From Narthecium ossifragum (lineage: Eukaryota > Streptophyta > Magnoliopsida > Dioscoreales > Nartheciaceae), in the NCBI GenBank assembly GCA_963920575.1, contig OY986972.1, positions 10,366,010 to 10,430,009 of the forward strand: a stretch of DNA of 64,000 nucleotides. The letters run 5' to 3'. Position 1 is the stretch's first letter, and every line of letters begins with the position of its first letter. Below the pieces are notes generated by a model. That model ran no database searches. It worked only from the letters and a program-made list of their open reading frames with translations, and had not been told where the DNA came from. Positions 10,511-21,230 of the stretch are shown piece after piece. Both the position numbers and the translations under genes were made by a program.

Positions 10511-10873
10511 AATTGTACGTTGGGCTCACTTCCAATGCTATAAGAATCCTCGTGATTCCTTATTACATTGTTGCCACCAAGACTCAAACTTATGGTCACA
10601 AAATGGGACCGAACCAGTAATTTAGCATTGGGGTGGTCAACTCTTCTAATTGAAACGCTTATTATAGCATCAGTATGAAAAAAAGTACCATATTACAAAT
10701 GGCATATCTTTTTTTTGGCCATCTAATTGATTCTTTGTATCTCTCCGAAACTGAAATTAAGTACTCATTCCTTCGAGCTAATTAGAACCATATACTTTTC
10801 CATTTAATTATCTTGATATAATCATATTTCAGATCCAATAATCAAGATAATTAAATGTCATAGATGACTAGTG
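10511..10873. other. AT-rich spacer, nothing recognised
   Basis: No open frame of note and no terminal-repeat structure. The tract near 10800-10860 contains a loose inverted repeat (AATTATCTTGATA / ATCAAGATAATTAA), probably incidental. Confidence 0.3.
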
Positions 10874-11624
10874 TGATGAGTGCATGAAAGTGCACTCTGA
10901 ATAGCCTTATAACTAGTTTAATTACTGGATTTTTCATCCTTAATTAGTCTCTTTAGTATTATTTTTATACTTATATGTTGCTTCTCAAAGTTATTTGGAA
11001 TATGCAGAAAAATGAAGCTAAAGAAGCAAAGATATGTCATATTCAACATCAAATCTGTACCTGCTCAGAACGAACCAGATAATCTTTTATACGTGGTTGG
11101 AAAGCTCTTGAAGTCTAGTTTCTAGAGAATTTTACGGTTCGTGATTCAGAGGTTCCTAGAGGAAGTTACGGCAATATTAGTACCATTGGCGCAGTCTGAA
11201 TGGGAAAACAGTAAATACTCAGAAAAGACGGATCGATCATGTTCCCTAAAAGGATCGATCCTTTTATGCAGACGGACCTGACATAACCCATACTTTTCAG
11301 ATGATCACAGAAGGATCGATCCTACTATCCATCCTACTGAGAAGGATCGATCTTCTTCGGGCGTAGCCCGAAATTGAAGATGTTGATATCAAAGGATCGA
11401 TCCTTCCCCTTACCTTCGCAGTGAAGAAAACGAACGAACCAGATTTGATCCAAAGGCTAAAGTAAAGTTAGGGTTTTTTACCCATATTTATGGAAGTTGT
11501 CCAAGACATAGCCGGGGGGTTGATCACTATTATATTTCCATCGTTTTCTTATTTCGTTATTAGATCTTCTATTTTTGATACTTCATATTTCTTACTTTCC
11601 CTTCCTTATTTTCTTTCGTCTAGG
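10874..11624 (+). repeat. Athila-type LTR, internally deleted and 3'-truncated
   Basis: It starts TGATGAGTGCATGAAAGTGC and is closely colinear with the LTRs at 17461 and 57115. Near 11517 it jumps from the 'GGGGGGTTGATCACTATT' point to the 'ATATTTCCATCGTTTTC' point, omitting about 580 bp that the copy at 17461 retains. At about 11624 the similarity ends abruptly in chromovirus gag sequence. It carries a cluster of AGGATCGATCC-type motifs (11230-11405). Confidence 0.65.
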
Positions 11625-11639
11625 TTCACACACCTTGTT

Positions 11640-12200
11640 CGGTTTGCGGGGGTAGTTGCAGCAGATCAGATAGCCAGGGTGTGGCAGTTCGAGTGGGGAC
11701 TTCGACCAGAGATCCGGCGGCAGACCAGCTCACACTGCTTCCAGTCGTACTCAGCGATCCTTAACTGCGCCTTGGCAGTAGAGGCTCAGTTGCGGGACGA
11801 CAGGTGGCTAGCAGTTCCACCGCCACCCTTTACCAGCACGCAGCAGCGACCCCAGGGCAGAGGGGGGTTTGGTAGAGGGCATCAGTGGCGTCAGCGACCC
11901 TTTTAGCAGCCGCCGCCGCGTGTACAGCAGTACCAGCAACCACTACCGAGCCCACCAGCGCCGTTTCTACTGACGGCCGGGCCGTCTGGGCAGGCTCCGT
12001 CAGGGGAAGGCCAGGGTCAGTAGCCTGGTGGCCCGTCGACCACGTGTTTCCAGTGTGGGCAGCCGGGGCACTACCATAGAGACTGTCCTTTGCGAGGAGC
12101 ACGGGGCACTTTGCCTCAAGGCAGTAGAGGCGGAGGGTTCGGTGCTTGGCAGGGGAGTGGGGGTGGGCGCGGACCGGGGAGCCCCAGGGGTGGAGGTGGC
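11640..12200 (+). pseudogene. chromovirus gag remnant with CCHC zinc knuckle
   Basis: Codons near 11650-11880 give a gag-like Arg/Gln-rich tail with QRPQGRGGFGRGHQWRQRPF, followed by a Gln/Pro-rich linker and a zinc knuckle CFQCGQPGHYHRDC at 12045-12086. The knuckle is in a different frame from the protease that follows, and stops interrupt the linker (for example 11905). The N-terminal half of gag is absent because the element joins an LTR at 11624. Confidence 0.6.
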
Positions 12201-12930
12201 CAGCGGAGGTAGGTGTTTTCCCTCCCAGTTCGCAAGTAGCTACACCGTTCAGCTGTATCGACCGCCATTGCAGTACCAGCAGGTCGCGGCAGAGCCATCC
12301 ATCCTCAGAGGTATCTTTAAGCTTTCTAGTTCCTTAGTAGATGTGCTGATAGATTCAGGGGCGTCTCACTCCTATATTGCTAGCATGTGCGTGGCATCGC
12401 TAGGATTAGAGACGAGTCGGCTAGAGGTGGCACAGTCTGTAGACTCACCGATCGGCGGGACAGTCAGGGTAGACCGGGTCTGCCGATCGTGTTCGTTGGA
12501 GGTTGGAGGCCTCCGGGTCTATCTAGACCTGCGGGTACTAGACATGACCGGCTTTGACGTGATACTCCGTATGGACTGGTTGGCAGCATACCGAGCCGTC
12601 ATCGACTGTGGTCGCCGGAGGATGGTCGCTTGGACACCCGACGGGACACGGTTTGTGTTATTGGGGGATCAGTTCTCCGCCAATTCCTTTGCTTGTGGTG
12701 TGGGGAGGCGTGACAGTGAGCTCTCAGCCTTGTTGCCCAGCCTGTCTCTGTTCTGTTCTGAGGGAGTACAACAGAGCAGTTTTCCCAAGATTGTGTGCGA
12801 CTACACCGAAGTGTTTCCCGAGGTGTTGCCAGGGCTGCCACCGCCTAGAGAGGTCGATTTCGAGATCGACCTAGTACGAGGTACCGCACCGATCTCTCTC
12901 CCAGTTTTCAGGAGGGTACCAGCAGAGTAG
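12201..12930 (+). pseudogene. chromovirus aspartic protease region
   Basis: The frame open from 12028 to 12930 contains LVDVLIDSGASHSYIA (about 12334-12381), the D-S-G-A active site of Ty3 protease, then LDLRVLDMTGFDVILRMDWL, the conserved distal block (usually ILGMDWL; Gly is Arg here). The family's FPEVLPGLPPPREVDFEIDLVRGTAPIS linker to RT follows. The frame ends at a TAG (12928) inside the RT lead-in, and its first part is out of frame with gag, so the polyprotein could not be made. Confidence 0.7.
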
Positions 12931-13590
12931 AGTGAGTTGAGGACCCAGCTAGACGAGCTTACCAGCAGAGGTTTCATCCATCCCAGCATGTCTCCCTGGG
13001 GGGCGCCAGTGTTGTTCGCAAAGAAGAAGGATGGTACCCTTCGACTTTGCATAGACTACAGGCGGCTCAGAAGGGTGACGGTGAAGAACAGGTATTCGAT
13101 GCCGAGGATCGACGACTTGTTTGACCAGCTGTGAGGATCTTCAGTGTTCTCGAAGATCGACCTCCACACCGGCTACCACCAGTTGAGGGTTCGGGATTGC
13201 CACATCCCGAAGACGGCTTTTCGGACTCGGTATGGCTTGTACGAGTTTGTGGTGATGCCGTTTGGGCTGACGAACGCACCACCAGTGTTCATGGATCTCA
13301 TGCAGAGGATCTTCCGACCTTTCCTAGACGAGTTCGTGGTGGTATTCGTCGACGACATTCTCATCTACTCTCAGTCAGAGGCGGAGCACCAATGACACTT
13401 GACGATAGTGTTGCAGCTACTTTGGAAGCATCGGCTTTTTGCCAAGGCTTCCAAGTGCTAGTTCTGACTTGTACATGTGGGATTCCTTGGACATGTGGTG
13501 TCGATAGCAGGGATCTCAGTCGACCCCGCCAAGATCGAGGCAGTGGTACAGTGGCAGAGACCGATGACAGCTTGGTGTTCGAGGTCCGCA
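12931..13590 (+). pseudogene. chromovirus reverse transcriptase, interrupted
   Basis: In the protease frame the RT continues: [60 protein letters not shown], and the polymerase active site FVDDILIYS (about 13339-13365). In-frame stops lie at 13132 (TGA after DQL) and 13393 (TGA after EHQ), both at positions where the family usually has a codon reachable by CGA to TGA. Near 13575 the frame shifts before the VRSFLGLAGYYRRFV thumb block. RT copies element RNA into DNA. Confidence 0.75.
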
Positions 13591-14315
13591 GTTTCCTGGG
13601 CTTGGCGGGCTACTACAGGCGGTTCGTGCGAGACTTCTCCAGAGTCGCCGGACCGTTGACCAGACTGACATATAAGGCCATTCCATTCGTGTGGGATGAT
13701 GCTAGTGAGCGAGCTTTCGTACAGCTGAGGATCAGGTTGACCAGCGCGCCGGTGCTGATCGTCCCCGAGCGAGGCGTTGGTTACAGTGTCTACTGCGACG
13801 CCTGTGGTGAGGGTTTGGGGTGTGTCCTTATGTAGGAGGGACACGTAGTTGCCTATGGTTCTTGCCAACTGAAGAACAATGAGAGGAACTACCCGACTCA
13901 CGACTTGGAGCTAGCAGCGGTGGTCTTCGCCCTGAAGACCTGGCGTCACGACCTCTATGGCGAGAAGTTCTCTGTCTTCTAGGACCATATGAGCTTGAGG
14001 GACGTTTTCACCCAACGTGACCTCAACCTGAGGCAGCGACGATGGATGGAGCTACTGGAGGACTACGACCTTGAGTTGCATTACCATCCTGGTAAGGCAA
14101 ATGTCATAGCAGACACGCTGAGTAGACAGGTGAGAGACACCAGAGCAGCAGTTGTAGGGTTGTCAGCGCGACAGTGGCAGGCACTTGAGACAGGGGGCCA
14201 GTTGGGGCTCGAGTTTGAGGATAAAGGATCCAGCATCTTCCTCTACGTAGTACAGAGTATGCCAGCAGTTCTAGCCAGAGTGTTAGAGGCACAGCACACT
14301 GACCCAGAGCTCTAG
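13591..14315 (+). pseudogene. chromovirus RT thumb and RNase H region
   Basis: VRSFLGLAGYYRRFVRDFSRVAGPLTRLT (RT thumb) is followed by APVLIVPERGVGYSVYCDACGEGLGCVLM and, after a TAG at 13833, by [38 protein letters not shown], the RNase H core with its D, E and D/H pattern. A TAG at about 13981 precedes the block that reads [48 protein letters not shown]. RNase H degrades the RNA of the hybrid. Three stops disable the domain. Confidence 0.7.
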
Positions 14316-14399
14316 GAGTTACGCACAGCGGCGGGTACGGAGGGCGCAGACGGGGACTAGATAGTATCGTCAGACGGAGGGCTACGGTCCTGAGGCAGA

Positions 14400-15240
14400 G
14401 TCGTAGTTCCAGCAGATCCGATTCTTGAAGATGACGTCCTACGAGAGTTCCACCACTCTCGCTTTGCAGTTCATCCCGGCGGCACCAAGATGTACCAGGA
14501 TCTTCGCCGACAGTTCTGATAGCGTGAGATGAAGAGGGCAGTGACGGGGTTCGTATCGCGCTGCCTTACCTGTCAGAATGTCAAGGCAGAGCACCAGCGG
14601 ACTCCGGGATTACTTCAGCCGCTTCCACTAGCTGAGTGGAAGTGGGAGCACATCACGATGAACTTCGTGACCGGGCTACCGAGATCGCCTAGGGGGAATG
14701 ACGCGATTTGGGTCATCGTTGATCGATTGACCAAATCGGCGCACTTCATGCCTATGCGGACGACAGACTCGACTGACCGGTTGGGCAGTTTGTACGTCAG
14801 AGAGGTAGTCAGACTACACGGGGTTCCAGTATCGATAGTGTCAGACCGTGACCCCAGGTTCACTAGCAGGTTCTGGGGTGGCTTTCAGGAGGCAGTAGGC
14901 CCACTTCTGACGTTTAATACGGCGTTTCATCCGCAGACCGACGGGCAGTCAGAGCGGACGATCCAGATCTTGGAGGAAATGCTGAGAGCATGTGTCCTCG
15001 ACGCAGGAGGCAGTTGGGAGGAGCCCGTTCCCTTGGTGGAGTTCGCCTACAACAACAGCTACCAGTCCAGTTTTGGAGTAGCACCTTTCGGGGCGTTGTA
15101 CGGTAGGCCGTGTCATTCCCCAGTTTGTTGGGCAGAGGTTGGAGAGGCGTAACTCACCGGTCCAGACATCGTCAGGAGGTCATCAGAGAGTTTAGTGTAG
15201 ATAAGGCAGAGGCTTCTGACGGCTCAATGCCGGCAGAAGA
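14400..15240 (+). pseudogene. chromovirus integrase with altered first catalytic residue
   Basis: The HHCC zinc-binding part is visible as EFHHSRFAVHPGGTKMY ... RCLTCQNVK with two stops between (14518-14522). From 14529 a clean 207-codon frame holds the catalytic core: EHITMNFVTGLPRS, IVSDRDPRFTS and QSERTIQILEEML. The first catalytic Asp (normally MDFV) reads Asn, GAC to AAC, so strand transfer should be lost even apart from the stops. A TAA at about 15149 separates the core from the C-terminal part. Confidence 0.75.
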
Positions 15241-15290
15241 GCTATGCAGATTAGAGATGATGACCGCTTGAGTTCGTAGTTGGCGACAGT

Positions 15291-15713
15291 GTGTTCCTGC
15301 GGGCAGCACCGTACAGAGGGTCTGTCAGGTTTGGCAGTAGGGGCAAGTTGGCTCGGACGTTCGTCGGACCTTTTGAGATCCCAGAGAGGGTCGGCGAGGT
15401 AGCCTACCGCTTGGACCTTCCTCAGCACATGTCAGCTGTGCACCCGACTTTTCACGTGTCGATGATGAGGAAGTACCACCCCGACCCATCGCATGTCATC
15501 AGAGTGGATGACATCGAGCTTGAGGCAGTCGCGATGTTCGTTGAGCAACCAGTTCGAGTACTTGACCGGAGGGATCACAGGTCTTGCGAGGCAAGACGAT
15601 TTCCTTGGTCAAGGTACTGTGGAGGCACAGAGGTGTCGAGGAGATGACCTGGGAGCGCGAGGCGCGCGTGCGGCTGGAGTATCCGCACTTGTTACCTTCT
15701 CGAGGTAACTTTT
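15291..15713 (+). pseudogene. integrase C-terminus and group II-type chromodomain
   Basis: KLARTFVGPFEIPERVGEVAYRLDLP and VHPTFHVSMMRKYHPDPSHVI are the GPF/Y module and integrase tail of chromoviruses. EQPVRVLDRR then starts the chromodomain, which after a frameshift near 15585 continues as KTISLVKVLWRHRGVEEMTWERE and ends with a YPHL-type motif. Chromodomains steer integration to particular chromatin. The frameshift truncates it in this copy. Confidence 0.75.
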
Positions 15714-15775
15714 GTCATGTCTTCTAGTGTAGCTGTTTCTTGCTGTTTCCGAGCCCTACCTTTATCGAATCTCGG

Positions 15776-15803
15776 GACGATATTTCCTTTAAGGGTATTA
15801 GGA
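15776..15803 (+). other. polypurine-like tract before the 3' LTR
   Basis: GGACGATATTTCCTTTAAGG then GTATTAGGA abuts the LTR start TGTGAGGAC. The arrangement matches the degenerate purine tract of Tekay-type elements (GGACGAAATT...AAGGGGG). Confidence 0.45.
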
Positions 15804-16620
15804 TGTGAGGACCCGTCTCTCTACTCCTGTGGCTCGTTGTGGACCGGAAGCGCAATTTGGTAAATTGCGTCTTGTCGGCTTATTTCACACCCGCGTGTGT
15901 ACACACTGACCATATTTGTGATAATGTTTGTCTAGAATGGTTAGTGGGACCCAGGATCGATAGATCCGGGCTTGGGCTTGAGTTTTAGCCCAAGTCTAGC
16001 TTTCTGCACCTAAGGGATCGATCTTCCTTACTAGAAGATCAATCTTTTAGTGCAAGATAGTCAAACCTGATTTGGCAAGGAAGATCAATCTCTTTCTCAA
16101 AAGAGATCGATCTCTCTTGAGTCGGTTCGTTCGTCTATAAAACGAACGAAACCTTTTCCTTTGTTTTTTTTTGGAAAATCCGAGTTTTGAGCCGTGTTCT
16201 TGTTAGATTTGACTTCGTTTGAGGAAGATCCAAGGCCTAGTAGCTTGGATTGAAGCTGCTATTGCATAGGTAGGGATCCTACCTACAATCTTTCGGGTTT
16301 TTGGAGTTTTTCCGGTTTGATTGTGATGTTTTGCTTAGATTTGTTAAAATACATGTTTGTTTTCCATGATCTCACCGGTTTTGGACTTGTGGTTCCTTGA
16401 TCTACCAGATCCCAGAGTTTTGGGGTTTTGGTTGTGTTTTCCGGCGGTATTTCTTGCCGTCCAGTCGCCGGAGAACCCATTCGGATCGATCTCCCTTGAG
16501 GGAAGATCGATCCCTTGTGGGGCGTCATGCCCAGCCCGAGCAAGATCAATTCCTCGGTAGGAGAAGATCGATCCTCGCCTAGGCTGGTATGATGGGTTCC
16601 ATGTCACGAAGAAGATCGAT
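15804..16620 (+). repeat. chromovirus 3' LTR, start only
   Basis: It begins TGTGAGGACCCGTCTCTCTAC and matches closely the start of the minus-strand solo LTR at 47701-49949. It includes the conserved palindrome around 15851 and the ACACCCGCGTGTG block, followed by GATCGATC-type motif clusters (15955-16110, 16480-16620). It does not reach the family's 3' end (GGGGCGCGACA), so it is truncated. The right boundary is approximate. Confidence 0.6.
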
Positions 16621-17460
16621 TCATACAACCTTGTGGGTTTAATAGTGTTAAATTGTACATGAGCTGAAATGTTTATGCTTATTATACATGTTGTTTTCAC
16701 ATTGATTGACCTATACATTGATTGCATGTGTGATAACCTGAAGGTAGAACATCATGTGATTTACACACGACACTTTATGTGCGGCGGCAATCATATTTAC
16801 CAGAGGATTGATCATGCTATTGTAATCTGGACCATAATTTCAACTTTAGCTAGTATGTTGAGTATTGCATGCAGAAAAAAAAAATCTGGAGGTTGATCAA
16901 GCTGTGCCGAAGCAACTATTAAGTGATCTACTGAGAAACCGGGTGTCCTTGCCTCAGGAAGCGGGGAGCTCGCATAAAAAGGTAGAACCACTAATAGCTA
17001 AAAAAATACTATTAAGTGTTTTGCTAAGTAACCGGGTCTCTGCGCTTCAAGAAGCGGAGAGTGCTCACGTAAAATGGTAAAGTGTCTGATAGTTCAATAA
17101 GAAAAAAAAAGCATGCTGTAGTTTTAATGTGAGGGTTGGATTATTGGTCCGAAAGATAGTGGTGTGTTTAGACTAATGGTGGGCAGAAGTTGCTTCTGTA
17201 TGTAGACTTTATTTGTCACATCACATGTGTTCGTCTGGATGGTGATTAGCATGTTTGAAGTGTAGAAGTTAATTTCATGTGTTAGTAGCATGTGTATGAG
17301 TATACGACGTTTTCGTGCTCTATACTATATAGAACACTATTGACTTGACAAGGTAGAACTCTTATTATGCATGTCTCCAACTTTGGACCATTGGTGTGCT
17401 TAATTATAAATTTATGCTCTTAAAATTGCTAAAGACTAGCAATAAGCTGGTTGGGTGGTG
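16621..17460. other. spacer of unknown origin
   Basis: AT-rich, with no protein family recognised. It may be diverged chromovirus LTR. It contains a two-unit tandem repeat at 16912-17100. Confidence 0.3.
16912..17100 (+). repeat. two-unit tandem repeat, about 97-bp unit
   Basis: The unit 'CTATTAAGTG..CTGAG/AAGTAACCGGGT...AGGAAGCGG.GAG' occurs at about 16916 and 17011 with moderate divergence, and both copies read through as similar peptides (LLS.LL.NRVS.LQEA.S.H). Function unknown. Confidence 0.5.
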
Positions 17461-18947
17461 TGATGAGTGCATGAAAGTGCACTCTGAATAACCTTATAAC
17501 TAGTTTAATTATTGGATTTTTCATCCTTAATTAGTCTCTTTAGTACTATTTTTATACTTATATGTTGCTTCACAAAGTTATTTGGAATATGCAGAAAAGT
17601 GGAGCTAAAGAAGCAAAGATATGTCATATTCAACTTCAAATCTGTACCTGCTCAGAACGAACCAGATAATCTTTTATACGTAGTTGGAAAGCTCTTGAAG
17701 TCTAGTTTCTGGAGAATTTTAAGGTTCGTGATTTGGAGGTTCCTAGAAGAAGTTACAGCAATATTAGTACCAATGGCGCAGTCTGGATGACAAAACAGTA
17801 AATACTTAGGAAAGACGGATCGATCATGTTCCCTAAAAGGATCGCTCCTTTTATGCATATAGCCCTGACAGAACGCATACTTTTCAGATGATCACAGAAG
17901 GATCGATCCTACTATCCATCCTACTGAGAAGGATCTATCTTTCTCCTATCAAAGGATCGATCTTCCTCGAGCGTAGCCAGAAATTGAATATGTTGATATC
18001 AAAGGATCGATCCTTCTCCTATGGAAGGATCGATCTTACCTTCGCAGTGAAGAAAACGAACGGACTAGATTTAATCCAAAGGCTAAAGTAAAGTTAGGGT
18101 TTCTTACCCATATTTAAGGAAGTCGTCCAAGACATAGCCGGGGGGTCGACCAGCACTATTGGAGGCGTTTTGAAGGCCGAAAAGAGGGGAGAAGACCACA
18201 CGAAGATCTGGGGTTTTTCTTTCTTATCTTTCTTATGGATATCTTGGTTGTTTTTATGAACATGAGTGGCTAATCCCTTTGCTAAGGAACCGATGTAGCC
18301 CTAACTGAATCATTCTATGTTATTGGATCATGATTATTTAAGCAGTTTATTTTCCTTGTTTCATTCATTATTATAACTGAGATCTTAAATACCTTTATCT
18401 GGCCAATAGAAGTATTATAGATTGTTTTTTGTGATATTGAGTGAGGGTTCATTCCTTAATCTTGTACGATCTATGAATGAATGTGATTTAGTCGAAGCCA
18501 GGTTCAAGTTAAGACAATTCTTGGTTCATAATTGTTCTTTAGAGCTTAATGGATTCATGTTTGACACTTAGCTATGGGTTCATTAGCTAGGGTTAATTGA
18601 GGGTACTTGGTGAAGATCGCGACCGAACGGATCATCATACCGGAAGAAGGAGCCCTTGGAATTAAACTGAGATTTTGTTGATTCAATGCATAGAATGAGG
18701 ATGTTATGGTGAAATCGGAACCTTAGTATTCATCCATTATATTTCCATCGTTTTCTTATTTCATTATTAGATCTTCTATTTTCGATACTTCATATTTCTT
18801 ACTTTCCCTTCCTTATTTTTTTTCGTCTATGTTATTCACCGTTTTACTCTAATAATCTCTACAAATCTCTGTGGGTACGATACTCGTCTTGCTGCTATAC
18901 TGATTACACCGATTCGTATACTTACGAGATATAAAATTTATTCATCA
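17461..18947 (+). repeat. Athila-type LTR, full length (solo or orphan)
   Basis: 1487 bp from TGATGAGTGC to ...TTTATTCATCA, with TGATGA/TCATCA terminal inverted repeats, colinear with 57115-58565. Neither PBS nor polypurine tract nor gag/pol adjoins it. The flanks TGGTG and GTAAA do not match, so a clean solo-LTR insertion is not shown; one flank may have been lost. It contains AGGATCGATCCT motif clusters at 17815-18030. Confidence 0.7.
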
Positions 18948-20359
18948 GTAAACCATGTCCAATAAGAAGGAAATCAGTTGTGGCATATGTACTAGATGTT
19001 AGTGTTGTTGCTCAAAAAATGTACTCCATATGGATACGTGATCGTCAGGCACGTGAGGTGTGTCAACCATAGCGCAGAGTTATCAGGAGGATGTGTGGGT
19101 TCAGTCGTGCCTAAGTTAAAAGAACTTTTTAGATAAACAAACACTTAAGTCTAAATGTTGATTTTTATAGTTTTTAAATGATTAGATTACTCCTAATTAT
19201 GATTATGCTACTCCTATAGTTAAGGAAAGCAGGAAAAGAAATAAAAACAATACATTAAATACTTACTTTCATTGAAACGACAACTGATTTAATCACAGCT
19301 CCAATGAAAGTTCCTAAGGGTACAGACTAGAACTGGATTACAGTACCTGAAGAAACTAGGGCAATAGTCTTCGTAGAAAAGTCTGATCTGAGGGGCGGGG
19401 GGTCCTATTTCTTCTGTCTTGAAAGCTTTTGTATTCCGGGTCATCGTCTCCATGTGGCTAACCTCCTTTCGTTCCCCATGACCCATGACTTTGGTGGTCT
19501 TCATCGTAGGTTGGGTTTGCCGTCTTGACACGTAGCCCGTCTGAGAAAACTGCTTGGCTCCACTCCCTATTATTCCGCCTTTAGTGGGGTTGTGGGGGTA
19601 AAGTCCAGGTTATTTCATAAGGGTTCAACCTCGAGGTCGCTCGACTTTAGGAATAGTGATTTACTAGAGTGCCTCAACCTTGAGGTCACGTGCCTCCGGG
19701 TTCGAAATAGAGGTCGCTTGGCTCCGGGATATTGATTTTATATTGGTGATCCAACCTCGAGGTTGTTTGGCTCCGAGATCAATGTCCTACTGGGTGCCTC
19801 GACCTCGAGATTGCTTATCCTGGGATTGGGTGAAAGAGTAGAACTCGAGACCTCGAGTCTCGTACTATTGGATTGCATCGCAATAAATGTGTAGGCGGTG
19901 TGATGATGGTGTTTGAATATGGGCGCCAAGTAACATTTAATGTGCATCTTGTCTCATTGACTGACGCTTCTTTTCTTGCATGGTCTTGTACGTGATGGTT
20001 CCACTAACCCCATTGCTGGTTCATCCACCTGTCGTATCCGTATAGTGTTACATGCGCTATATTTGTAACCCGTTAGATGGGTGCCACGCGTTCAAATCAA
20101 CGGTAGTTGATTTCTTGAGATGATGGGTATACGCCAGCTGACGTTTGAGTATTTTCATCGGTAACACAATTGCCTCCCTTTTTGTACCGTGACGTGATCT
20201 GAAGCGACGTACGGGGCAAAAACGTCCTTTTCGAGGTTCGATCGAGGATTTGAATCCCTATGTTTGTGGTATTGTGTTACTTTGCATATCTATCCCTTGC
20301 TTCCGAGTCTTCTCCGATCTCCCTGAACCTCTCGACCTTGCAACCCTAGACGACTCCTA
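18948..20359. other. region with no confident gene; upstream of the mobile-domain-like gene
   Basis: Mixed sequence. 19250-19560 has a short minus-strand open frame without a recognised family. 20280-20359 is pyrimidine-rich (TCTTCTCCGATCTCCCTGAACC) and would be a plausible 5' leader of the gene starting at 20369. Confidence 0.3.
19620..19870 (+). repeat. degenerate iterations of CCTCGAGGTCGCTTGGCTCC
   Basis: Variants of 'CAACCTCGAGGTCGCT.GGCTCCGGGAT' recur at about 19627, 19677, 19703, 19748, 19800 and 19847 with irregular 25-55-base spacing. Confidence 0.5.
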
Positions 20360-21230
20360 GTGCCTACCATGTCTGATTCTGAGAGCCCAACGTCCTCATT
20401 TCAAGGAGACAAGGTGTCATCGTGTTTTGACTTCTCGCGCCCTTCTGCCAAATTCTTCGAAATGTTTTTGGTTGAGGAAGAGGATGCCACTCTACTTCCC
20501 AGCATCTTCTTCTTGCAAAAAGATTTGATTGATCGAAAGCATTACGGGCTAGGTCCGGCTATAATGATCCTTTCCTCGAAGGCCAATGTTTTTGAAAAGT
20601 TGGGAGCCTTTTATCTGTCCAGCTCGGGATCTCCCTTGGTTTGCCTGCCTGACCCACCTCCCTCCTTTGATCAATGGGTTCATGGAAGAATCCAAAAGGG
20701 ATGGCCCACCTCTTATAGGGACTTTGAGTGGGTCGGGAGAGCGATGGCCGACCCGAAAGGGCAGCGTCAAGTGAGGGTGTTGCAACTCGAAGACCTTATT
20801 CATCTCCCTTGTCAACCTACTGACGGCCCGTTGCTGCTATCTCTTCTTTGCTTCTGGAGCATTGAGTATAACTACTTCTTGCTTCCAGATGGGCCCCTTT
20901 ATATTTCCTTGATCGACATCTTTTTCTTGACCAACACCTCCGTCTCTGGTGAGGATTGTTTTGGGCCTCTAAAGAAGAAGACCTCAAATGGTGGTCTGGC
21001 CTGTCCTTTCGATTATTCGGATGCTTGGGAATTGCAAGGATGAGAAGAAAGAATCGGGCGCGATTACCCATCAAGAGTTGATAGCCTTTTTCAACTACTG
21101 GTTGAATAGGTTTGTGGACTGCAATCGTTCTACCAAGATGATGAAGTCTTAGCTGCCATTGGCTGAGCACCTTGCCATATCGAATAGGCTGGTAGCGTTT
21201 GCCGCCCTTCTCCTTGGTATATCATACTGG
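20360..21230 (+). pseudogene. plant-mobile-domain-like gene, N-terminal part, split by an LTR
   Basis: The 227-codon frame starts MPTMSDSESPTSS. The better start is probably the second Met (20369). It has CFWSIEYNYFLLPDGPLYISLIDIFFLT near residues 168-195, the hallmark hydrophobic and DGP block of the plant mobile domain (aminotransferase-like, PF10536). The frame stops at 21043. In a shifted frame the homology continues with THQELIAFFNYWLNRFVDCNRS and PLAEHLAISNRLVAFAALLLG, the next conserved block, with one further TAG at about 21150. It is cut at 21231 by an LTR. Such domains occur in host silencing-related genes and in several plant transposons, so this may be either a host pseudogene or transposon cargo. 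Identification of the domain is by motif pattern only. Confidence 0.55.

Larger units (their letters stand above)
11625..16620 (+). mobile_element. chromovirus (Tekay-like Ty3) retrotransposon, decayed, 5' LTR missing
   Basis: Domains in order gag, zinc knuckle, protease, RT, RNase H, integrase, chromodomain, polypurine-like tract and 3' LTR identify a chromodomain-bearing Ty3 element. Long LTRs in the same family (2.2-4.1 kb elsewhere in the window) suggest the Tekay/Del branch. The reading frame is broken by at least four in-frame stops and three or more frameshifts. Its 5' end is fused to an Athila-type LTR, and its 3' LTR fades out near 16620. Confidence 0.75.
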
